Shown here: one piece after another, positions 50,128-60,952 of the stretch
How positions within the stretch are numbered: the stretch's first letter is position 1
How the letters are laid out: the number at the start of each line of letters is the position of its first letter
Origin: Musa acuminata AAA Group
Lineage: Eukaryota; Streptophyta; Magnoliopsida; Zingiberales; Musaceae
Reading direction: 5' to 3'
NCBI RefSeq assembly: GCF_036884655.1
Contig: NC_088357.1
Span: forward strand, 12,121,501 to 12,185,500
DNA: 64,000 nucleotides
Notes under the pieces: generated by a model
Database searches by the model: none
Seen by the model: only the letters and a program-made list of their open reading frames with translations
Told to the model about the DNA's origin: nothing
Translations under genes and position numbers: made by a program

Positions 50128-50530
50128 CACTATAAGAAAAATAGTTATTAACCATGAACAAAAGTTGTCACTAAAAGAATTAGTGCAAAATGAGCCATCA
50201 CTAGCTTCCGTCAGCATAGATCTCGTGGCTAAAAGTTTTAGTAACAAAAAAAGACACATTTGTCATTAAATTATAGTTTTTAGTGATAGTTTATATTTGT
50301 AGCCAAAACATTAAATTCTATCACTAAAAATAAATAAATTGATAAATTAATATTTCTGGGACAACAATTGGTTATGAACACTTGTCACTAAAAGAATTGA
50401 CTAACAATTTTAGTGACAATATAATTAACTCTTACTAATTAAATGGAAAAGATAATAATAATTTAGTGATGGCTTGACCTGTCACTAAAATATAAAAAAA
50501 ATTAGTGATAGATTATTTGAGTGTCACTAT
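50128..50530 (+). mobile_element. CACTA-type transposon terminus
   Basis: Starts CACTATAAGAAAAATAG, close to the CACTACAAGAAAA ends of plant CACTA/En-Spm elements, and is followed by many direct and inverted copies of TTTAGTGAC/GTCACTAAA, the expected subterminal transposase-binding type repeats. No matching right end or coding sequence was found, so it is a fragment or a degraded small derivative. Confidence 0.65.
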
Positions 50531-51289
50531 CCTGTCAATAATAATTTTATTAATTACCTATCAATTTTTAATAATTTCAAAATCATACCAAAACTTTTTT
50601 ATAAATTCAAGATAAAATTATTGATATTTGAAACTTCACATTACAATATTTATTTTATCCAAAAATCAATATCAAAGTGAGACAATTATAAATTCCACAT
50701 CATCTCGAAAAAAAATACATCAAGATATCTTTATATCTTCATTCTTGAAGAGATGTCATCTTGTGCATCTTGCGTGAAGTCACAATTGCACAATATATAC
50801 AGACAAGTCACAATTGTTAAGAGTTGCATAGTAGAGTTGAATAGTCCATCACTATTATCCCATGTTTGCAAATGCAAATGGTTAAGAAGGTGAGGAAACT
50901 GAAACTCTATTCTTCACACATTATTTCTTGTTATTATACTATTGAGGTATATGCAAGTTTTCCTTTATGTCAACCTACTGCTGACATTACATACTTTTTA
51001 TTTTCAGAGTTAAGAACTGTTGTATATGAAAATAAAAGCAATTTTATGGTTGATTTCATTGATAAAACATAAACATGTCAAGATTGTTAGCAGTCCATAA
51101 CAAGTTTCTAGTGTACTGCAGCCTAAAATTGGAATCCAAAATCAGATTAAAGCTTTCTAAAAGATATACCTCTTAGTGAAGTAAAGCAGCATGCAAGCTT
51201 AGATATATCAGTGTTGCCATGCATTGAAATAAAGTGATATAGAAACAGAAAATATCGAAGTCAAGTTCATCTTCCTAAGCAAGGAGAGG
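50531..51289. other. Non-coding spacer between transposons
   Basis: AT-rich. It could be intron of the Yae1 gene if that gene extends to 52-53 kb, or part of the CACTA element. No supported feature. Confidence 0.4.
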
Positions 51290-52223
51290 CCCGAAGCGCG
51301 TCGCCTGGGCGCTCGCCCGAGCCCAGGGGTCGGGTGCTTCGGCAACTGAACCAACGTTTTAGGTCTGGTTCAATCTCCGGTGCTTTAGTTGGTCCAATCG
51401 AACCAACTAAAACACCGATATCAGCCTTCCTCTCACGACTTCCCCAACCCTAACCCCGCTCGCCGCTTCTACTCCCGTTGCCGCTGCCACTGCTACCGCT
51501 GTCGCTGTCACTATCGTCACTTGTCGCTCTCGCTGCCGCTGCCACTGTCGTCGCTCACCGCTCCCGCTCTCGCTCCCCGCTACTCGCTGTTACCGCTGCC
51601 ACTGTCGCCGCTCCCGCTGCCACTGCTCATTGTTACTGCTACTGTTGTCGTTGCCACTATCGTTGCTCGCCGCTCTTGCTCCCGGTGCCACTATCGTCGC
51701 TCCCGCTACCTCTGCTCGCTACTACCGCTGCCGCTGCCATTATCACCGCTCCTACTCCCGCTACTCGTTGCTACCGCTGTCGTTGCCACTGTCGCCGCTC
51801 CCGTTGCCATTGCTCGCCGCTACCGCTGCCGCTGCCGCTGCCACTGCCGCTTCTCGCTGCTACCGTTGCCGCTGCTCTCAGTCAGTAGCCTCGGTCTTCC
51901 TCTTACTTACACTTTTCTTACTTTAATAATACACTGTTAACAATATATTAGCAGTATACTACTAACTGTATACTAGTAACAGTATTTTTATTTATTAGAT
52001 TAATAATATATTATTTTAATTTTAATACTATTAATTTTTATTTATTTAAAATTATTATTAGATTTTAAGATAGATGATATATTTTTATTTAAATAATTAT
52101 ATTTATTAATTATATTATATATTTTTATATTTTAGAGTCTCGCTTCACTCGGGCGAACGCCTAGCACCTCGAACATTTTTGGACCATGGCACCTTTTGGC
52201 ACCTTGCGCCTTTTCAATCACTG
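51290..52223 (-). mobile_element. Non-autonomous hAT-like element, copy C (reverse, left-truncated)
   Basis: Right end AATCACTG at 52216-52223 matches the family terminal repeat. The sequence is the reverse of copy B: GGGCGCTCGCCCGAGCCCAG, then the GGTCTGGTTC/AACCAACTAAA region, a (CCGCTGCCACTG)-like block at 51470-51880, then AT-rich sequence and GCGCC-rich end. The left terminal 80-90 bp are missing. The long frames through the triplet block are low-complexity artefacts. Confidence 0.8.
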
Positions 52224-52410
52224 CTTATAATAAAATTGCAAACTCTCTTTAATGCATCTCTAACAGCCAAAGCTTTGACAACAAGTTGACAACAACTTAT
52301 AGCTAAACAATGAAAAACAAGACCAAGTTTATATACCATTTATGCCCTCCATTCCAGCTCTGACAATAGGCCGAGCACTTGAGTAGCTGCGGAAGGACCA
52401 AAAACTCTAT
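52224..52410 (-). other. Exon-like blocks of unknown identity
   Basis: On the minus strand a block 52410-52337 has an acceptor (TTTTGTAG) and donor (GTATAT) and contains an ATG (MEGIN) near its end. A second block begins at 52302 after TTGTTTAG and continues in phase (AISCCQLVVKALAVRDALKR) into the hAT-like end. They might be 5' exons of the Yae1 gene or of an unrelated, disrupted gene. I do not recognise the product. Confidence 0.25.
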
Positions 52411-52445
52411 CTACAAAACATAAATAAATGTTACACAATGGCACT

Positions 52446-52967
52446 TCCCGTGATTCACCATCCAAATTCGAGCAATCAACAATCCAAATCAACATAATTA
52501 ATCAAATTAAAGCCCCACGCCCCCAAAATCCAAACCCTAATTGAGATTTCCCAAGAGGATCCGCCATGATGAACCTCACGAGAAACATAGAAGAAAAGGC
52601 GTCATCCAAATAGAACCGAGAATCCACGCAGAACAAATACAACCCTGAGCAATTAAACGGAAATCGAGACGAGCTCCATAGCAAAAGAAACAAGAGCATA
52701 TCAATGCGTCGCAATAGGAACGGGGTAGGAGAAAGGAGTGGAGGCAAACCTGGGGGCAGGGCCCGACGACGGGATCGATCGCCTGAGGAGCAAAGGTAGG
52801 CGTTTTCGACGAGCGGGACAACTGGGTGGGACGAGCGAAGCTCCTTCTCTCGATCTCGTCTTCCTCGCCCGCTCCTATTTCGCTGTTGGTGGCGACGCAC
52901 GAACGTAAATCGCAACTACAGGGAGAAAGTTTGGGGTCCGGATTTTCCTAGAAATAAATTTAGGGGC

Positions 52968-53004
<37 letters not shown>

Positions 53005-53476
53005 CCACCAAAATAAACAAGTCATTGTGGTTAATCTTCTTTAGCTAATTATCATTTCACTAACTGTTATTTAAAAGACATTAGTAACCTTTACAATCTC
53101 ATTTTGGTTATATGAATATTAGATTTAAATTATTTTCAACTCAATTAGTTACATTTACTATATTTAGTCATGAGTTTATTATATTGATCCCTTAGGATTC
53201 TAGTTGAATATATATATTTATTACAAGATATATTGCTGCCATTGTGGTTAATCTTCATTCGCTAATTATCATTGTGGTTGACGAACAATACGTTTTATCT
53301 TAATTAGTTAATATTAACTATTTTTAGTCATGGATATATATTTATTTTAATTTGAGATAAATATATTTTTTTCGATAACCATAGTTGAAAGGCATTAATA
53401 CCCTTTAAAAAATTTGATTTTAACCATAAAAAAAATCATAAATTATTTGGCAACACTTTCCCACCTTCGAATACAA
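52446..53476. repeat. Segmental duplication, copy 2 (promoter and first exon)
   Basis: Same orientation and order as 32498-33583, about 19.9 kb away, differing by scattered substitutions, a shorter (AT)n (52975-53001), loss of 13 bp near 52910 and loss of the second (AT)n tract. The splice donor at the end of the first exon (CCCCAG/GTTTGC, minus strand) is kept, so it could still serve as a minus-strand promoter and 5'UTR exon. Confidence 0.9.
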
Positions 53477-53807
53477 CTATACTCTATAAAGCGGTGCTTA
53501 ATGCTTTATTGTGAACCCGGACCCGATTTTGACCGTCAAAATCGGGTCGGTTTTGGTACTCAATGTCTCAATTCGGTCAAAATCGGGTCGATTTTGGATT
53601 CTCAATGTCTCAATTCGTGCCCGTTATTCGAACCTTGTTTGGAATGAAAGAATTGTGCAAGAGAACGGCGGCGGCTGCAACCCCACCCGGATCCGACGGC
53701 TCCGGAGGCCACTCCCCGAATCCGATATCAACCGCGTCACTAAGCATGAGATGCCCTCGCCATATCACCCCCGGAGACAGGGAAAGTGAGAGAGAGAGAG
53801 GGTGGAA

Positions 53808-54525
53808 ATGGTGGATTCTTAGTTAGCTCTTCGTTCCCGGCCGTCACTGCTCGTCGACCTCCTCGTTCTACTCTGCTTCTCTCTGTCCGTGGCGACGGCG
53901 TCGGATCCGGACGCGACGGTGACCGTCGGAGGGATCAGCGGCGCGGAGGGGGCTCCGGTCGGCGCCGAGATCGAGCAGCTTGCCCGCTTCGCCGTCGACG
54001 AAGACAACAAGAAGCATGTCCTTGTTTGATCTCTTCTTCGCCTTTTCGCCTCTGTTGCGGTTATTGGATCGTCTTCGAACTCCTTTTCGTTCTGTCGCTG
54101 GATTCTCTGCGTCATCTTTAAGGTGATTGTATGAATTCCAAGGTTGTATATCTTCTCCCTTTATAGTTTTATTTTTTGAGACATATGGTCTTACATATAT
54201 CTTTGATGCTTATCTGCTTTTTTGTTATCGTTCGATTTGCTTACTGTATTGAGTAATCGCTAACCCTAGATCATGTAGTTGGTGATCCCGCTGATCTTTC
54301 TGTGCTTGGTGCTTAAATCTTGTGTCTTTTGTGGCGAAGAATGCCCTGTTGGAGTTCGCGCGTGTGGTCAAGGCGAGGGAGCAGGTGGTTGTGGGGACTC
54401 TTCACCACCTGACCATCGAGGTCATCGACGCCGGGAAGAAGAAGATATACGAGGCCAAGGTGTGGATCAAGCCATGGCTCAACTTCAAGGAGCTGCAGGA
54501 GTTCAGGCATGCCGGCGACTCCTAA
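53808..54525 (+). CDS. Phytocystatin (cysteine protease inhibitor) with early in-frame stop
   Basis: Cystatins block papain-like cysteine proteases by inserting a hairpin (QxVxG) and a Trp loop in the active site. Exons 53808-54017 and 54340-54525 encode 131 codons. After a hydrophobic signal segment ([19 protein letters not shown], 14-32) come the N-terminal Gly pair (41-42), the plant-specific helix [12 protein letters not shown] (58-69), QVVVG (85-89) and PW (115-116) followed by NFKELQEF. The intron sits right after NKKH, the usual position in plant cystatin genes. The problem is the start: ATG (53808) is followed in frame by TAG at codon 5 (53820-53822) and no other ATG lies before the mature domain. 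Either the gene is newly broken, or another start or 5' exon is used. A GAGAGA tract (53788-53799) precedes the ATG. Confidence 0.8.
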
Positions 54526-56689
54526 GGATCCTGGCCTCGAGTGAGGCAATGTCACGCCATGAGACTGCAGTCTACATGCTGTTAGGCTTCTTTTTATTCT
54601 ATGTATGAGGTAATATGAGGGTCTGAGACGATAAATTATTTGCAAGTAAGCATTTTTTTTCCTGTGTATTTTGAATTCCTCGTTAAGTTTTTGAATGAAT
54701 GACGGATGCGTTGTGTAGAAATCTATATACCATCAACTTTCTGTTCATTTTGAAGTCTTGACAAGATTAAGGATAGAGTGTTGTAAAAGGAGGCATATTG
54801 GAAGAGGGAGAGACAAACAAAGAAATAGGGTTGGAATGGATTGATTTAGTGAGGATAAGACAGAAGAAAAGTGACCAATGCCTTACTGAAAACGAATTAC
54901 TTGTCAATCTTACTGATGTTATGATGGCAGAGCATGGATCCCTGGGCATATGAATAGGGAAACTAATCCATTGCCATATTACATAAAATGCACTGGACAT
55001 ACTACGGTGTTCTGCTAAGCTTCCAAGTGAGACTTTTGTACTTTGCTTCACATTTCCTCTTGTTTCTCAGAATAATTAATGATGATGTCAATTGTGAGAA
55101 TGATAACTAGAACTAGATTTTGTACAATGACCCGAACTTGTTACAAAAATGGACCATTTGATGAGATATATTGGAGTTGGGTTCCTGGTTCAGCTGACTA
55201 ATGAGATTGTTTTTCTTTATCAGAATTTTGTTTTTACGAATCCCTCAGAAGTTCGTTACTGCCTACAGGTTCATCAATTTTTTTGTGAACAATTCCATGG
55301 CTTATGTCTCTTTCTGCCTACAGGTTCGTATGCTAGGTATGCTGACAAATGCTTTTTTAGATTTTGAAAACCTTTGCTCAAGTTCTAGCATAGCTATCAG
55401 CAATTCATGGAGCTTCTTAAGTTTAAAATTTATCGTCTTGAAATTGTCTTATTGAATATGATATTGATATTCTATCAAATTGTTAAGTTTGCAAGTTGCA
55501 TTATTTTTGTTATAAAGTCTAGCAGACATTATAGGGCCCAAAGGTATGTGTTCTGATCCAAATTACTTGAACTGAAAAAAGAATTGACAAATTAATCAGA
55601 ACCTGATTTTTCCATGAGTTGTCATAATTTAGAAACTTGAAACTGTTATGGTCATCATAAGAGTAGATATCAATTAGCAAGCACCACTGGAGTATGACTA
55701 GAAAATCCATCAAGTATCAAATCTCTGATTCTAGGGATCTCTCTTTCAAAATGCAATATCTCATGATCTTTCAGCTGCTCCTACCTCTCAAAATGTCTCA
55801 TACATGATTGAAGATTAATGCAAGACCGCTTATGGACTGCCTTTCAGAGTATTTCGATCCTAATCTATCTGTAGATACTTTTAACAAAGGGTTAGGTCAA
55901 AGGTTGGCTAGTAGTGAAGATCTAGAAAGCAGAAGGAAATTGTTATAATATTTAAATTAAACTTGTGACTTCTAGGACATATATCCTGATGCTTATCAGT
56001 CCTAAGATTAACATCATCTGCTGTTTAGATCTGAGAAACGGTTTTACGAATGAAAATACGTGTAGATTTTTTTGTGACCATCAAAAAGTTTGAGAAAAAT
56101 AAATTTTCTGTAGTGAAGTAAATTGGCAACATATGTCTGGTCCACTGAAGGGGGTAGGACCAGATAGCAGACTAGTCACAGCATACCAAAGGGAAATGAT
56201 AACAGAACTAAATTATTTAGAGGTTAAAGAAGGAAGTGAAAGGAGAGTTAATTAGAGGAACTCGAAGCTGCATTCAATTGGTTCAGAATCAGTTGAAGAC
56301 TTGATTGATTACTATGCATTCTGTAGAGACCCTAAAGATAAGAATTCCATCCTATCTTTTGACCTTTCTCCCAGCTGAAAATTGGAGATTTGCTTACCCA
56401 ACTCAATTTATATCTTAAAAATCATCTGATGGGTCTCAGAACTTCAAGTGATGATGGTGTACTAGACTCATTTGTCATATTTTGAGGGTTGGAAACATTA
56501 TCTATAATTAATTTAGTCATGAAGACTTTGTTAGATCACTGTAAGGTCCTGGGGTCAAAACTCTTTTTCACCACTTAACCTTTACAAAAGGAATTGTAAA
56601 GGAATGATGTAGTAAGATCTATAAAAGATTAAAAAAAAAAACATGCAAGATCTCTCAACGATAATAAGAGGATTCTGATAGTAGCTTAC
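54526..56689. other. Region downstream of the cystatin gene
   Basis: About 2.2 kb. The first few hundred bases hold the cystatin 3'UTR. A plus-strand open stretch near 55825-55950 (YFDPNLSVDTFNKGL) could be an exon remnant, but nothing around it supports a gene. Confidence 0.4.
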
Positions 56690-56956
56690 CATGTCCCTCT
56701 CATGAAGTCCTGCAATAGCACTGTCTCTAGGAGTAGAGATATGGTGTTTATCTTGTGTTGTCTCAAACAGATTTTGACCGTCAAGAGGCTGCAGTTTTGC
56801 ATGTTTCATGCTGTCTTTTTTTTTACATTTGATTGACAACAGTAGAACATTTCTTGGAGTTCCTCCGCTGTCCATGCCCGAGTAGATTGATGACAACAGA
56901 AGATGCCAACCAATACATGGGATTGAACACTTGATCTTCTGAACTGCATCCTTATC
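56690..56956 (-). CDS. Exon-like open segment, unknown protein
   Basis: 267 nt, fully open in one frame (89 codons, phase 0 at both ends), bounded by TTTACAG at 56957 and ATG/GTAAGC at 56690. Contains SSIYSGMDSGGTPRN and a Lys-rich KCKKKDSMKH stretch. I do not recognise the protein and found no partner exon in phase nearby. It may be a relic exon of a gene interrupted by the retrotransposons to the right. Confidence 0.35.
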
Positions 56957-57202
56957 CTGTAAACAGATGGTGGCGACCTTTGTACTTCTTTTTACTTCAC
57001 AATTTACTGTTATTTATTGAAGTAGGTCATGTTTATGGTGCTAAATATTTTATGTAGTTCTCCTATTCACAGGTTGTTAAAAGAGTTGGGACTTTCAAGA
57101 TAATATGAAGCAGATGCGGCAGAATCATTTAGATTCCATCTGATATATATGTGGATGTTTGGTTATATATAATTTACATTATTGAACCTCATGGCTCAAA
57201 GT

Positions 57203-57792
57203 TGTTACAATCAATTAGGCACAAAGAGAGTGGTGAATTAGTGTTTACCGTTTCGATAAAACATGTATTTATAAGTAATAAGAATAATGACTTAGAGTAA
57301 ATATAAAGTGAAGTGAGCAGCTAAGTAAAAAAAGTATGCAGTAAGAAAAGAACACATTAGATTTATAGTGGTTCAGTCGTTGTGACGTATGTCCACTTCT
57401 GATTCTTTCCCTGTCGAGATTATCAACGTCTATTAATGGTTTTCCTTCAATAGGTTAAGATCAACCATCTTCTTGCAACGTTTTTCCCTTTTCATGGGCT
57501 TAGAAGATAACTCTTACAAGCCTCACACCTTAAATGATTATAAAGCTAAAGAGAAAGGAGGACTCTTTGTACTTTTATAACACTTTTACACCTCAACACT
57601 TAAAAGATTTTTTCATACTTTGTTGCCACTTTTGTTGTTCTTTCATGCAGAAAGGAGTGAGATATTTATATGTCCCAATGGCTTCAAAATTAGAGCAAAA
57701 AAGTGTCTTATCCTCGGTTTCCGAGGTACTGATGGTACCACCGCCTACAGACTAACACTAGATAGTACCACCCCCCAATCTGGTGGTACTAT
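57203..57792 (-). repeat. Partial LTR of the solo-LTR family, cut by the copia element
   Basis: Starts TGTTACAATC at 57203 (the LTR end on the minus strand) and matches about half the family LTR (GTGAATTAGTG, GGTTCAGTCGTTGTGACG, GCCTCACACCTT, TATTTATATGTCCCAATGGC, GTACCACC). It stops exactly where the copia 3' LTR begins at 57793; the other half is expected beyond the window. Confidence 0.75.
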
Positions 57793-59288
57793 TGTTGGGA
57801 AATCATGGGGGGCGACATCATATGCGCAGCGGAAGAACAAGAAAACAAAAATCCCCGATTCCCAAAAAGATGTTCGTCGTCGTGCGAAGATTGGTGCGCA
57901 AAATCCGCAAAACACAAAACTGCGTATAGAGATTGTGTTACCTAGGGAGATCGTATATCCCTGTTTCCTTGCAGATCCTCAGGAGAGGGTGAAGGAGGTC
58001 AAGCGTCCTCCTCTCTAGCGGTGATCCACACAGCAGGGTTGCGACGACGCTCCTCAAAACTCCAGGCCTACTCTGAGGTGGAGAGGGAGAGGAGAATAGG
58101 AAGGGCAAGCAAAGACTCTAGCCTATGAGGCTGTGAATCCCTCCTATTTATAGAGATCCCGTGTCAAAACCCTAATGGGTCCTTTCCCTAGTGGGTATTG
58201 GATCTGCATCCAATAAGACAAGGGCTCCGTCGGATATCTCATATCCGAACCTCTACTCATCGCAATGCCTACCATATGTGTGTGACCCTCTAGGCCCAAT
58301 ATCGAGCTGGCCGTGAGTCATACCTGTCAGAACTCCTTCTAACTAAGTGAATTATTATCTCTGTAATAATTCACTCGACTCATCGACTACGGAAGTACTA
58401 GGCCACTACGCCGTAGTCCCCAGACGATACAGGGGAATCCAATCCATTGGACCTGTCTGTCCTCAGTTACCATGTACCTATAGTCCCTCATCCATCTAAT
58501 ATCCCAGAGACCGTATATCGAGCATGGTGCTGTCAGACCCATACGGTTTCTACTTGAGTCTCGCTCTAATCGGATTCTCCCGGAGAACTCTTTCTCTCTC
58601 AACCCGAATGACCCTGGCCAGGGATTTGTCTGAGCAAGAACACATGGGATATTCCTCTCATGATACCGAGAGTGGATGATCCTCTATCGACACTCAATAG
58701 CCCTCGTAAGGTCGACTACCACTCCCAATGACCAGTTGTACTAGATCTGGGAACAGCCAAACCTATAAGTCTGGTATCAAAGAGTGGAGCACTCATACAG
58801 GACATCCTTGGTGTCTCAAGTCTAAGAACCAGATACACCACTAGGACTACGGAATCGTTGTCTGACAATAAGGCATCATCAACCATCCAGCATTCCGTAA
58901 GCGGATCAATCAGTGAACTCATTCTCCAATGAGCACCTGTACTGTATCCCTAGTGTCCCTACACGAGCAGCTATGAGACCAGCTGCATCCATCATATGGA
59001 CGGGTATACAGCACACCAGTCTATCCGGTTATCACGATGTCCCTCTCGAGTAACCTATGACCGGGATTATTTAGGATATGTGTTTAAAGGTGAATCGATC
59101 TTATTATCGTGATCTCATCACGATCCGATTCCCATTGCACAAATCCAAGGACATCACAATACATATGCATTTATGCAATAGTTATAAAGTGATATACGCC
59201 AAAAAAATATAATAAGCAAAAAGATTCTGTATCAAGTCACACGTGCCATCACTCACGTGATTGGCTTGCTGGGCACTTATGACTAGCA
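57793..59288 (-). repeat. 3' LTR of the copia element
   Basis: 1496 bp with TG...CA ends: TGTTGGGAAATC on the plus-strand left and GACTAGCA on the right (minus start TGCTAGTC). It follows the polypurine tract. It contains GC-rich host-like sequence and a good TATA box. Confidence 0.88.
58145..58153 (-). promoter_or_regulatory. LTR TATA box
   Basis: The minus strand reads CTATAAATAGGAGGG, a strong plant TATA match inside the LTR and oriented to transcribe the copia element (and, from this 3' copy, to read out toward 57.8 kb). Confidence 0.6.
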
Positions 59289-59299
59289 ATCTCCCACTT
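59289..59299 (-). other. Polypurine tract of the copia element
   Basis: The minus strand reads AAGTGGGAGAT directly before the LTR start TGCTAG, the expected plus-strand primer of reverse transcription. It lies just after the RNase H region stop. Confidence 0.8.
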
Positions 59300-59803
59300 G
59301 ACCTAAAGCCAATCACCTATGTGTCTGATCCCCATCAGACCCCTGTGACGCTCAAAGACAATCTGAGACAATGGCTTTGTTAGTGGATCTGCAATGTTAT
59401 CTTCGGATGGAACTCTTTCCACTGCTACATCTCCTCGGGTCACGATCTCTCTTATAAGCTAGAACCTCCTCAGAACACTTCTGATGAGACCCGGGTTCCC
59501 TTATTTGAGTAATCACCCCATAGTTGTCGCAATATAAGGAAGTCGGCTCCTCGCTACTCGGCTCGACTCCCAAATCTGTGATGAACTTCTTCAACCAGAC
59601 TCCCTCCTTTGCTGCATCTGATGCAGCAATGTACTCCGCCTCTGTGGTCGAGTCAGCAGTGGTATCTTGCTTGGAACTCTTCCAGCACACTGCTCCTCCA
59701 TTCAAGGTGTACACATACCCTGAATTCGACTTGCTATCATCGACATCAGACTGAAAACTTGAGTCAGTGTAGCCTTCAACCTTAAGGCTATTACCTCCAT
59801 ATA
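59300..59803 (-). pseudogene. copia RNase H region, frame-broken
   Basis: Homologous sequence runs GYVYTLNGGAVCWKSSKQD, STTEAEYIAASDAAKEGVWL, SLYCDNYGVI, then, in a second frame, VPSEDNIADPL and HIGDWL before the stop near 59313. A 1-base loss near 59808 separates it from RT, and another small deletion near 59480 shifts frame in the segment after EPGSHQK. The catalytic acid positions (TEAEY, YCDN) are still present. Confidence 0.85.
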
Positions 59804-60907
59804 CTAGTAAAGATCCTTAGTCCTTCTTAAGTACTTAAGGATACACTTTACTGCTTTCCAGTGCTCCAAGCCTGGATCCGCCTGATACCTGCTCGTGACA
59901 CTCAGAGCATGCGCTATATCAGGCCTAGTACATAGCATGGCATACATGATAGACCCTATTGCTGAGGCATAAGGTATCATATCCATGTTCGCCCTTTCTT
60001 CTGGAGTCTTTGGGGACATACTCGTAGAAAGCGATATCCCATGTCTCATCGGTATGAGACCTCTTTTGGAATTTTCCATGCCAAACCTTTTGACAATAGT
60101 TTCTATGTACCTGGACTGGGACAAGCCAAGCATCCTTTTGGATCTATCTCTATAGATTCTAATCCCCAAGATATAAGATGCTTCTCCTAAGTCCTTCATG
60201 GAGAAGTGTCTAGATAACCAAGCCTTTATTGTGGATAGCATTCCTATGTCATTCCCAATGATGAGGATGTCATCCACATATAACACCAAAAAGCTAATAG
60301 CGCTCCCACTTACCTTTCTGTATACACAAGGCTCATCTTCGTTCTTAACGAAGTCATAAGATCTGATTGCCTCATCAAATCTTATGTTCCAACTTCGGGA
60401 AGCTTGCTTTAGTCCATAAATGGATCTAAGCAACCTACACACCTTATCTGGGCAGTTCTTGGACACGAATCCCTCAGGTTGCATCATATACACCTCCTCC
60501 TCCAGGTTCCCGTTGAGGAATGCGGTTTTCACATCCATCTGCCAGATCTCATAATCATAGTGTGCTGCAATAGCCAATAGAATTCTGATGGATTTTAGCA
60601 TTGCTACGGGTGAGAAAGTTTCGTCGTAGTCAACACCTTGCCTTTGACGATACCCCTTAGCCACTAGCCTTGCTTTATAGGTCTCTACCTTTCCATCTAC
60701 TCCGATCTTTTTCTTAAAGATCCACTTGCAACCGATGGGTACAATACCTTCGGGTGCATCAACTAGGTTCCAAACCTTATTGGAGTACATAGAATCCATC
60801 TCAGAATTCATGGCTTCTTTCCACTTCCCGGAGTCTATACTCATAATAGCCTCCTCGTAGGTCTGAGGATCAATATCCTCTACATCCTCTGCTCTAATAT
60901 GTCCCAC
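59804..60907 (-). pseudogene. copia reverse transcriptase region
   Basis: 367 residues open. Landmarks: WIFKKKIGVDG, ARLVAKGYRQRQGVDYDETFSPV (82-101 region), QMDVKTAFLNGNLEEEVYM, RSIYGLKQASRSW (161-173) and the catalytic YVDDILIIGND (210-220), then MKDLGEASYILGI and LCTRPDIAHAL. It is separated from the upstream frame by a single in-frame TGA and ends in a frameshift just before RNase H, so the element cannot make an intact polyprotein as read here. Confidence 0.9.
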
Positions 60908-60952
60908 ATATCTCTCAGGAGGATGGGATACTCTATCAGACCTGCGTAAAGT

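Noticed and set aside
51389..51940. Three overlapping long plus-strand frames rich in Leu/Pro/Ser or Ala/Thr/Val
   Set aside because: They are translations of a CCGCTGCCACTG-like triplet repeat inside hAT-like copy C, open in several frames at once.
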